From the NCBI GenBank assembly GCA_905250115.1, contig CAJNOI010000044.1, forward strand, positions 95,613 to 159,612: 64,000 bases of DNA. The letters are read 5' to 3'. Both the position numbers and the translations under genes were made by a program. Under the pieces are notes generated by a model that searched no databases, was not told the DNA's origin, and was given only the letters and a program-made list of their open reading frames with translations. The stretch comes from Adineta steineri (Eukaryota > Rotifera > Eurotatoria > Adinetida > Adinetidae). Positions 12,058 through 21,963 of the stretch are shown here, one piece after another (position 1 is the stretch's first letter; every line of letters starts with the position of its first letter).

Positions 12058-14863
12058 TTACATAACATCAACAAAAAATTCTCGGGGTAATGGATTTGTC
12101 ATCGCACGTTGAAATGATTCTTTGCTTGAGCGTAATTTATTTGGTACATCAACTAATTGTCGTGTATCACTACCACTACTCGTCGATGTTGAGCATGATT
12201 TTGTACCAAAAGTACCTGAAAAATAATAAGACGAATATTAATTAGATTACAAAAAAAGTTAGAATAGGTTTTTTTTTGCTTTTTATTGTAAAGAAAAAGA
12301 TTTTTTATCACACAAAGAAAAAAATGGAAATATTTGTAGCATCGTGTTCATATCTGACAAATTCGAAATATACAAGATTAAACTTCGACAGGTGATGAAC
12401 ATGTCGTAATTTCATTATCATCATTGCTACTGCATAAAGCCGCCGGATTGATACACGAAAGACGTCGACAATGAGAATTTTTCACGCACATAACTAGACA
12501 CAAGACATAAAAAGTGCACTCGCACAATTTCATTCGAATATCTAATTGAAGTATTCGTTTTTTTCTATCTTCTTCTTTAACTCACCTGAATTATGTGTAT
12601 CAGCTAAGAAGGATTGTGTAGGTGATTGAAGTGGAGCATTGTTTTTATCAACAAAGCCAAATGTTGTTACAGTATTTTGTCTTGTTGTTGTCGTTAATAA
12701 TGAATCACCACTACGACGATCAGTAGTATTCGTATGATCAGAAACAGATTCATAATCTTCAGGTTCTTCGTCGAGTGTTAATTGAGATATACCTAAATAT
12801 ATATATATGTATTGTTAATTTGAAGAGGAAGAATATATTATTTACCTTGTGAATAAATATCGCCAAAAACATAATAACACTGTTCAGAAAATGTTAATTT
12901 ATGAACGGTATGTCTAATATAGCCTGCTTTAAGCATTGATGATGCATATTTTCTTGCATCATTTCTATTAACAAATCCATCAACATTTTCATATAACCAA
13001 TTAACTAAATCTGACCCTAAATTATCAAACAAAGTTTTTATTTTTCTCAAAAATATTTTTTTTATACATACCAAGAAATGATTTTGGTATAGGCATTTTA
13101 AGCCATATTCTATCACGTATATCTAAGCCTGAATCAGGTTCGGCCATAGCTCGTACAATAGTATCCATATCAGAATTAATTGTCAAATTAAGATCAAGAC
13201 CAAAACCTTCAAAAAAAAATTGAATTAAAGGTATAATTCAATTTTAATACATACGTTCATTATCGGTCATTGTATTATTTGTACTTGATATTGTTGAACT
13301 CATATTTGTAGTTGAATTAAGTACTGATTGTCGATGATGAAGTAAGATTTGTTGTTGAGGATTATTATAAGTATTTTGTACAGCTTGTGTATGTGCAAGC
13401 CATGATAATGGATCAACAGGACGTGCTTGTTCATGACGAGGTAAAGTAAAATAACCTCGCGGAGTTGGATCCCAACATTTAGCAACAACTAATTTAATTG
13501 GTCTATATAAAGAAAATAATTGTAAAGATGAATAAATATTGAAAAAAAATGTACCCAGGTTTTTGAACAGTTTCACGTAGAATTTTAACAGCATCATCAT
13601 TCGATAATCCTTCAAAACTAATATCATTTACTTGAAGAATCATATCACCTGGTTCAATACGACCGTCTTGAGCAACTGCACCTCTGAAATAACACGATTT
13701 ATTTGTTTTTTTTGTTGTTTTGATAATTTTACCCTTTCATTATTGAACCAACATAGATTCCTCCATCACTTGAGCCTGTTTTATCACTTTGACCGACTAT
13801 ACTAATACCCAAAAAATTGACTGCATCTACAATACATTTAATTTCATACAGAGATTCATCAAGTCTATATTTATATACATACCTAAGTTAAGAGTTACCG
13901 TAATGATATTTAATGTCATTGTTGAATCAGAATTTAAACTACTGAATGATGATGCCTAAATTTATTGAATTTAAAATAAAAAACCAAATATGACAAAAAA
14001 TGAATTTACTCGATCAAGTCCTGATGGTAATCGATGTTTTCTACGACGTGGTCGATTTCGACCATGATATCTTGATGAAATTGTTGTAGAATCAGTGACC
14101 GTTGAATATCTAAGACATTGAAAGTTTAATAAGGATCACTGTAGTTTACAGATAATATGTGTGAAAATTTAAAATGTGTTATAATTCTCACTATAGGATA
14201 ATTTATGCATAATTAGAATCACTTATAGGATTAACTTTATTGATAGATCGAATAATTTATTAGTCTATATACTAACCTATCATCTTCGGTTTCATCTAAG
14301 AATGTTGTTGACTCCAAATCACTACTTGGAAATGATGATACATCATTAACAGCTCGTGGTTTAACAAAATATTTTTGATAATCCGCACTATTTGCTGATG
14401 CATAACGTCGGCTCATACGTTGTAAACGCGGTTGTTGAATATTAAATGAACTATTTGTTGTTGATGTTAACATTGTATCATCTCGAAAATGATGAGGAAG
14501 TTTACTTTGTTTACTACCACCACCACCACCACCACCACTTGATGTTGTACTACCTTCAATAGAAACAAGATATGCAAGAATACGATCTTGTTTATCAAAT
14601 GGTAAAATTTGTTCATCATTAACAATTTCTTCTTTAACTTTTCCAATCGATGGATCATTTGTAGCAAAGAAAAATTTATATTTTGAACAATTACGATCGA
14701 GTGCATTTTTAAAATCTTTTAAACACGGCGAACCAGTTACATTTAATTTTGTTAAATAAGGTGGATCTTGATCATCAATATAATAAAAAACTTTGATTTC
14801 AGAATTTGGTGTTGATGATGATATTGGCTGTTCAACGGGTGATTTGCCCGTATCTTCACTCAT
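12058..14863 (-). CDS. DVL: Dishevelled (Wnt pathway scaffold)
   Basis: Cytoplasmic scaffold linking Frizzled to beta-catenin and planar-polarity signalling. Ten exons: 14277-14863, 14010-14109, 13883-13955, 13733-13826, 13555-13683, 13255-13502, 13072-13206, 12846-13016, 12586-12792, 12058-12215 (about 633 aa). The DIX domain is at about residues 24-105 ([20 protein letters not shown]), followed by a Gly run and a basic stretch. The PDZ domain is at about 244-330 ([34 protein letters not shown]), and the DEP domain at about 430-512 ([21 protein letters not shown]). The protein ends in FFVDVM, the conserved Dishevelled C-terminus. All exon phases close, so the model is strong. A possible alternative last exon lies in the final intron (listed separately). 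It is divergent from SF1 across 1.9 kb. Confidence 0.95.
12378..12493 (-). CDS. possible alternative terminal exon of Dishevelled
   Basis: Inside the last Dishevelled intron, an acceptor (GTGTCTAG at 12495-12494) opens a frame in the phase left by the exon-9 donor. It encodes about 38 residues (start [17 protein letters not shown], end TTCSSPVEV) before TAA at 12378-12380. The stretch is more GC-rich than the surrounding intron. Use of this exon would replace the conserved FVDVM tail with a different one ending VEV, which looks like a hydrophobic PDZ ligand. This is a by-eye inference without transcript support. Confidence 0.35.
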
Positions 14864-16744
14864 TATGAATTTAATTTTGAATTAATTATCTGATTTGTCA
14901 CGCATTCTATAAATAATTACAATATTTATCAGCTGCTTTCGAGATTTGACGACGATGCAACAAGAATAGAACAACAACAATAAACAAGACAAAAGGTCGT
15001 AGAACAATGATCGAACAATCACTGGAGAAAGATATTGACCAATAATGAACAACTATGATTGTGTACTTCCTCGAATGTAAGAAATCAATTATAGATGGAG
15101 TTAATAGGTATATGTAGACGAGACATGATTACTGTTTCGATGTGTGAATTGATTGAATTATATTTATATTCATACGAGCGATGATGTGTAAATAAATAAA
15201 TTTGTTCATTGACATGGAAATGTATATATTAAGATAAAGAGAAACTTGTGTTTAATACTTTCCCCAAAAAATTCAGCAAAGTAATGAAAGCGATGTTGAA
15301 TTTTATTGTCTAACTATAATCATTGAATAATTTGTATATAAAAATAATAAAATATTGATTGCAAATATCTTTCTTCACGCTTCATTGATATTGAACGGTT
15401 GAAAAATTACTATTTATGAATGTGTTTTGTATTGTATCTTCACATAAACATTTATTTCTCTACAAAGAAACTGTTATGTACGGTATCCAAATATATACGT
15501 AGTTTGAAAATGTAATGTACCGAAGAAAACAAATTTACTTGAACAATTGAATTATGGTTAAAATAATGAAAAAAATAAAATTTTGTATTTTATACCAATG
15601 CTGAACAAAATTGGTTTTTTCACTTGTACCGACAGTACAGATCGAATTTGCAAGAGTACAAAGTATCATTCGTCATTATATGAAATCTGTTAAAATACAA
15701 TAGGAACTCTTGCCAGTGAACAATGTATGAAGTTCTTCGGAAGTATCAAATAATGGTTACTATACAAATGTGTAGTAGTTTCAGCAAAAATTGAAAATAT
15801 TCGTGATAAAAAGATATTTATACTTTTTATAGTACTTAATCTTGAATTCTGTTTATGTTCTTACCATTTATTGAAAAAAAGCAGCTCCCGTCGATTAGAT
15901 ACGAACTTTCAATACGTACAGTTTATTGAATGAATATTACTTCAATATAAAAATTCATCGTCAATCAATCAGCGCCCACGCGAAGGGTCTACGATTGGCG
16001 GGGGTGTAGCGGGTTTTGAAAGAGTGTAAAAGGGTATTTAGAGCAGAATTTACTTAAAAAAGCACCAAATTTGTCCCAGATCAACTCCCGTCGTTGAAAA
16101 AAAACACAAATTTGCAATTATTGACGGGAGGGGTGTACATTAGGAAACTGCAAAATCACTTGTTTTTCGTCCCGGTCCCGGTCTTGATAAAAGCTTAAGA
16201 ATAATTCTGGTGTTGTCTTCATCTATGCAAAAAGATTATGAAGTTCACGAAAATTCTCGCTTTTTCGATCGTAAATTCAATCTATACGGTTTTTCTTGAA
16301 ATATAAAATAACACATTTGTCAATTCTTAATTAAAGAAAAAAAAGAAATAAGAAAATGTCTAGTCTCATACTTGACAAAAACATTGAGGAAGTAGCTGAC
16401 AATTTTAGTCTTCGTCCCGGTATCGGGACCATTTTGCAGTTTCCTAGTGTAAACTTCCTCACACCCCCTCACTCGCGTGAGTGCTGCAATCAATAGATAC
16501 GTTTCTACCTAACTTGATTGAATTGATCTTATATTTATGAATTATCACGGTATTATCTACTAGCGACATCGTGTGAGAAAAATAATTTCATTCATTGATC
16601 CATATTATACTTTTTTGAAAGGAGGAAGTTAAGTAACAAATATGAAAGAAAGAATATAAATATTTTGAATCTTTGTCAATAACTGTTGTTGTGTTGTAAC
16701 TTATTATATAAAATAGTTGATATTTCAAAAGATTCTCATCTCTT
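14864..16744. other. divergent intergenic region between Dishevelled and SF1
   Basis: About 1.9 kb likely holding both promoters. The first kilobase is AT-rich and featureless. From about 15960 to 16500 the base composition changes (GGCGGGGGTG, TCCCGTC) and a terminal-inverted-repeat element lies at 16133-16454. Confidence 0.6.
16133..16454. mobile_element. inverted-repeat (MITE-like) element, about 320 bp
   Basis: Left arm 16133-16156 and right arm 16431-16454 are inverted copies; the core TAGGAAACTGCAAAAT is exact and the 24-bp arms differ at three sites. GGGAGGGGTGT just outside the left arm is echoed in inverse outside the right arm. CGTCCCGGT motifs lie just inside each arm in direct orientation. 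There is no coding capacity, and no target-site duplication was resolved. Confidence 0.55.
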
Positions 16745-19700
16745 ATGCCTTCAAGAAGTCCACGTTCACGTAGTCGAAGTCCGTCAAGACGACATAAAAA
16801 AAGTCATAAACGTTCAAGAAAATCAAGTGATGATAATTCACCATCAACAAAAAATATTTCAATTAAAAAAGAAGAAGAATCAATGAATGAAAATGGAAAT
16901 AATTCAATTTATAAACCTCGACTTCCATCTGTTATGTTACCACCATCATTTCTAGCTAAATTAGACTTAAAAGAAGAAGAAAAAAGTGTATCACCAGCAG
17001 GTGAACAATCACCAGGTAGGAAAAATTCTTGAGCTATTTTTATCTTGTTCATTAATAATTTATTTATTCTAGCTGATGTAAATGGAAATACTACTCAAAC
17101 GAAAAAAAAACGTAAAAATCGTTTTGCTGATGAAACTGAAAGAGTTTTTCTACCTAATATGCCAACAAATATCTCAAGTAACATGACAGAACAACAACAA
17201 AAGATTTATATTTGTAAGAAAATAATTTTTTTTTTCGTTTTTATTAAATAATACAATTATTTCATTTTTAGTACAAGTTCAAATTGAAGAATTAACACGT
17301 CGTTTAAAAATGAATGATTTAGGTATTCCAGCTAATGTTGAAGCTAGGTAAATCTATATGAAAATAATTATTCTTTTTATTTCAAGTTTTCTTATTTCTA
17401 TTCTTTCCCTTTCTTCATAAATTTTACTTTCTCTGAGTATCGATTTGCGTTAGTTGATATGAACACAAAAAAAAGTTCTCTTTTTTGTTTTATTTAGTGC
17501 TACGAATTCTTCTTGTAAATGCAGCGAAAAATCCAGACAGAAGTGTTTTTTCCCATTATGTTTTTATTCCTCTAATAATAAAATCCTCTTCCTTTTCTAG
17601 TCATCTTCTCCTGTCTATGTGTGACGTTGAACGTCAATCGATATTGAAAGGTGAGATAATAAAAAGAAGCGTACAAACATACATATATATTGAAAAATAT
17701 AAAATCCCTCTCTAATCAATTTTTTCTTTCAGGTTAAAATTTAATCTTATCTTATTATGTTCTAGTTTCGTATTCTACACAATGGAGTGTATTATTTCTT
17801 TATTTTTGTGTAGTAAACAAAACATTAAACAAAAAGAATTAAATGAATCTTTTTTTTCATTTATTTAGATCACCATCACCTGAACCAATTTATGATCAAC
17901 AAGGAAAAAGACAAAATACTCGTGAAGTTCGAGCAAGACGAAAAATTGAAGAACAACGTCATCAACTTGTTACTGAGTTACTTGTTCTCAATCCAGATTA
18001 TAAAGCACCATCTGATTATAAGTATGTATTTCATTAGTTAGAATCAAAGATTATACTCTCGAGGAAGTAGGTGTTTGTTGAGTTGATAAGACTAGGGATG
18101 CGCAGTTTCAGTGCAAATACTGAAAAACTGTCACTTTCAGCCCTGACAGTGATGTACCGTAGCACTGACAACACTGACACCGGGTTCACTGATGCTGTGA
18201 ATTCACCTGGCACCGTCAGTGTTGTCAGTGCTACGGTGCGTCACTGTCGGTGCTGACAGTGCACAGTTTACTGAAACTGCGCATCCCTAGACAAGACGAA
18301 ATGATTAGAGTTTAGATTAAAATCTCGGTTCCGAAATTTATATTCCTACAAAGTTAAGTAAGAGATGGTAGCTAATATAAGCGTGAAATATTATAGAGTT
18401 ACTGATAATCTTGAGGGTGTGGGTGTGGGTGTGGAAGAAGAGTAGTCCGTACCTATACATCCGCGCCTACATTCACCCACACCCACCCGCTCACACCCAT
18501 CCTCATCTATACCCTGGATAACCACCTCGATCGTGCCGAGCTTCTCGAAGGATTCTCATTTCTGATGGCTTCAAAGAAATAAGCTCATCAGATTGTCGCT
18601 AATATTTTTACACATTTTACTCGTTATGTCTTCTAACATTAATAAACTTCAAGTAAAATTTTTCCGGATTACTTCACATCATCGATTAGAGTAAGCACCG
18701 AGACAAATAGGGAACGTACAGTTTCAATAAATTATTCATTGAAACATTTACAAATACAACTAAGTTTCACTTAATGGAATTATTTCATTATAGCTTGTAT
18801 ATTTACTGAAAGATATTTCGAAAGACGCTAATGAAATAGAGTACATACACAAATTTCACTTTTTAGTAAAATATATTTCTAATAAAAAAACTTTATTTTA
18901 GACCACAACAAGCAAAATATATTGATAAAGTAATGATTCCACAAGAAGATCATCCAGAAGTTAATTTTGTGGGTTTAATTATTGGACCACGTGGGAATAC
19001 ATTAAAAACATTAGAAAAAGAGGTAGGGTTTTATTTAATTATTTCTATTATGTTATAAAATAAAAAGTTATTTTATTTATTTTTAGACAAACGCCAAAAT
19101 CATTATTAGAGGTATAAAATCTGATTTTTGTAGATTTTCAAAATTTCAATCTAATTTTTTTCAAGGTAAAGGATCAATCAAAGATGGAAAGATGGGTTTA
19201 GTCAAATTTGGTCCATTACCAGGTGAAGATGAACCATTACATGCTTATATAACTGGTACATCACCTGAAATTGTAGCTAAAGCTGTTGAAAAAGTAAATC
19301 ATTTAAAATTCCTATTGAAAATTCTTTTATCTTTTTTTTCTCAATTCTTTTAGGTAAATGAAATAATAAATCAAGCTATTGATGAACCGGAAGGTATGAA
19401 TGAACTACGTAAACAACAATTAAGAGAATTAGCTTTACTTCATGGAACATTACGTGAAAATGATTGTCTTATGTAAGTTAATATATTTTTTATTTCGATG
19501 AATTATGAACTATTTTTTCATTTTTAGTAAACTTAAATTAATGACCGAAGCAGAAAAAATTGTCACAAATACAATCATATGTACAATATGTGGTGGAGCT
19601 GGACATGTTTCAGGTGATTGTAAATTTCGTAAAAATCCTGATGGTACATATGCAGAATTAAATCCTGATGGATCACTTATGATTGCTGGACAAAATCGAG

Positions 19701-20745
19701 TTGAACAACAAAAATTAGATTGTGAAGTAAGATTTGTAGAAAAACAATATTGAAAAACTAAAGAATATTTGTTTTTTGTATTTTTAGTATCAATCATTAA
19801 TTAATGAATTAACGGGTAAAAAAGATACTGATACAAATTTATCATTAGAAGATCGAAAGGGTTTAATGAGTGGATCAAGAACAAATGGACCAACTTTAGC
19901 AATTACAGGTGGAAATCCAGGAACAAATAATGCAGCTGCTGTTCCTACTACATTTAATGCGACTACTAATAATAATACACCAACGAATACTAGTAATGAT
20001 TATGTAAGTAATATATATAACGACTGAATTGTAGACCGAGATTATTGCTAATGAAAACTATAAACTAGACTAATAGATCAGTAACTCTATTTGATAAAAT
20101 GAATATTGAGCCGGTAGAATCCAAGAAAATATAAACACTAGCATTTTATTTGTTTATATTCATTTGGTATCTCAATTCGATTCTTTCATATAAAATCTGT
20201 TTTCATCGATCAATTAAGAACTTTTTAACATTGAATATTTCATAAAACTGCATATACATGTTTTTTCTTCTTTTTAGAATCCTCCATCATTGATGTCTCT
20301 CAATCCAAATACTAGTTCAACTAATCAGCCACAAGCAGCATCATCAAATTATTGGAGTAATACTGGTCCTCGTTATAATAATAATGATGTATTTGATGGT
20401 CATTATCTACTTCGACGAAATAATCGAAATAATAATTATTCGTCATATATCGAAGGTGATTCATATCGAGCTCAACATATACCAGCTTTAATGGAAAATG
20501 GAGGAAATAATAGTAATGCAAATTCATCAACAACAACACCAACAACACCATGGTCTAATCCTCAATATTCTCAACAGCAACAACAACAACAACAGCAGCA
20601 GCAACAATGGAATCAATGGAACCAATATAATACTGCTATGTATTATCAGAGTGTTTATCAACAACAATATTATCAAAATAATAATACTGGTTTTACACCA
20701 CCATTACCAAAAACAGCACCTCCACCACCACCGCCACCACGTTAA
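16745..20745 (+). CDS. SF1: splicing factor 1 / branchpoint-binding protein
   Basis: Recognises the intron branchpoint in the E complex, normally together with U2AF. Eleven exons: 16745-17015, 17073-17213, 17272-17347, 17869-18021, 18902-19022, 19087-19111, 19166-19293, 19354-19472, 19528-19726, 19788-20003, 20278-20745 (about 638 aa). In order: an N-terminal RS-rich stretch (RSPRSRSRSPSRR); the U2AF-ligand region (KKKRKNRF); a coiled-coil helix-hairpin with the SPSP phosphosite (RSPSPEPIYD); a KH domain (NFVGLIIGPRGNTLK, IIIRGKGS); QUA2 (LRELALLHGTLREND); one zinc knuckle, CTICGGAGHVSGDC; then an Asn/Gln-rich, proline-ending tail (PPPPPPR). Odd: the ligand-motif tryptophan is Phe (about residue 108), and human SF1 lacks such an RS start. 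The 880-bp intron 18022-18901 hosts a MITE and a telomere-like hairpin. Confidence 0.95.
18085..18297. mobile_element. hAT-like palindromic MITE in an SF1 intron
   Basis: A 197-bp element (18093-18289) starts TAGGGATGCGCAGTTTCAGT and ends with its exact reverse complement. Inner segments (GTAGCACTGACAACACTGAC against GTCAGTGTTGTCAGTGCTAC) are also inverted, so the whole unit can fold as a hairpin. The 8-bp flanks GATAAGAC (18085-18092) and GACAAGAC (18290-18297) differ at one base, consistent with an 8-bp hAT target-site duplication. TAGGGATG is a typical hAT terminus. No coding capacity. Confidence 0.85.
18413..18498. repeat. inverted TGTGGG telomere-like arrays (copy A)
   Basis: Left arm GGGTGTGGGTGTGGGTGTGG (about 18415-18434) faces right arm CACCCACACCCACCCGCTCA (from about 18474), with a 40-bp spacer. 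TGTGGG is the bdelloid telomere hexamer. The G-rich arm comes first on the plus strand, the order expected where two telomere ends meet. It lies within an SF1 intron. Confidence 0.7.
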
Positions 20746-21563
20746 GAAAAAGAACTTTGTATTTTCTTTTCTTTTTCTATTCATGTAATTCGTCGTTTTT
20801 TTTTGTTTTCTTCTTTTCTAAACAACCCGAATCGTATTATTTGTGAGTGTGTTCTCTCGATATGTTTGGTATATAAAAATATCTGTCAAGTACGATTAGA
20901 AAAATATATTGAAACAATATCTCATGACTTTGAAATATCAAGTAAATGAACTTTAAATATAAAATTTATTTTGCAATGATAAACGTAAACAAGAATTACG
21001 TCAACATAAGGTTGTTGTCGTTTTTGAAGGTGTGGGTGTTCATTGAGGGGATAGCTACATATACATTCACTTCCATACCCACATCCTTTTTGATAAAAGA
21101 GCCTTATTTTATGTTTAAAGAAAGAAAAAAACAAAAGATTATTTACATTTAAGAAAAATTTAGTTTTAAAAAATTGAATTAAAACAAATGATATCAGAAA
21201 ATAGTTTCATTTCAATATCATCATTTTGTACATGTACATTTATTAGTCTAATATCTAAAAACTTGATTTTAATAGCAAGTTTATAGCAAGAAATTCTTGT
21301 ATTAAATGAATATTTCTCAATTTATTACTATAATAACTGAATTCTTTCGATCAATTTTATTTTATTTAAAAACTTCCTACTTGAAATCTGGTGGAAAGGG
21401 AATCGAAATCTTTTTCTAAAATTAAGAAAACTTTATTGAAAAGTATGAAATCAAAAGTATTATAGTTTATGCGTATTCTTTAATGTTTGTTTTATAAGCG
21501 CAATATCGTTAATAAACGAGTATAATGTCAATAAATAAATTCAGTTTAGTTTAGCAGTCGATT
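20746..21563. other. 3' flank of SF1 and of the FG-GAP gene
   Basis: About 800 bp of AT-rich DNA. It contains a short inverted TGTGGG-type motif at 21029-21086. No gene recognised. Confidence 0.6.
21029..21086. repeat. short inverted TGTGGG motif (copy B)
   Basis: GGTGTGGGTGT at 21029-21039 faces TACCCACATCC at about 21076-21086. It has the same orientation as the longer copies at 18413 and 29481, but only one or two hexamers per arm. Confidence 0.45.
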
Positions 21564-21953
21564 TTAACATTGTATGAGAACACCAACGTCGTTCGAACCA
21601 TAGTTTGCGACAATAATATCCGGTTTACTGTCACTATTCACATCAGCTACTGCTGTTGAGTATGGATTAGTACCAGATGCATAAATAGTTTGAGCAAGAA
21701 ATGTACCAGTGCCTGCATTGAGAAGAACACCAACGTCGTTCGAACCATAGTTTGCAACAACAATATCCAGTTTGCCATCACTATTTACATCGGCTACTGC
21801 TACTGAGTATGGATTAGTATCAGTTGTATAAGTAGTTTGAGCAAGGAATGTGCCAGAGCCTCCATTAAGAAGAACACCAACGTTATTCGAACCATAGTTT
21901 GCAACGATAATATCTGGTAAGTTGTCACTATTCACATCAGCTACTGCTACTGA
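21564..21953 (-). CDS. FG-GAP/VCBS repeat protein, C-terminal fragment
   Basis: The last 129 residues of a beta-propeller-type repeat protein, open at its 5' side into the assembly gap. It shows nearly identical repeats of about 47 residues (AVADVNSDNLPDIIVANYG, then NNVGVLLNGGSGTF, and so on). The Asp/Asn-rich loop DVNSDGKLD is the Ca2+-binding FG-GAP signature. It ends DVGVLIQC then stop. Large families of such genes, often thought to be of bacterial origin, are typical of bdelloids. The repeat units are almost identical at DNA level, implying recent tandem expansion. Sequence on the far side of the gap shows no such repeats, so the join may be artificial. Confidence 0.8.
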   Translation of the reverse strand, partial: SVAVADVNSDNLPDIIVANYGSNNVGVLLNGGSGTFLAQTTYTTDTNPYSVAVADVNSDGKLDIVVANYGSNDVGVLLNAGTGTFLAQTIYASGTNPYSTAVADVNSDSKPDIIVANYGSNDVGVLIQC

Positions 21954-21963
21954 NNNNNNNNNN
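21954..21963. other. assembly gap (10 N)
   Basis: Ten Ns interrupt the FG-GAP repeat gene. A fixed run of ten is usually a placeholder of unknown length. The tandem repeat on one side is a likely cause of the break. Confidence 0.98.

Noticed and set aside
20498..20788. Alternative frame in the SF1 last exon
   Set aside because: Shadow of the Gln/Asn-rich SF1 tail; His/Asn-rich by frame shift only.
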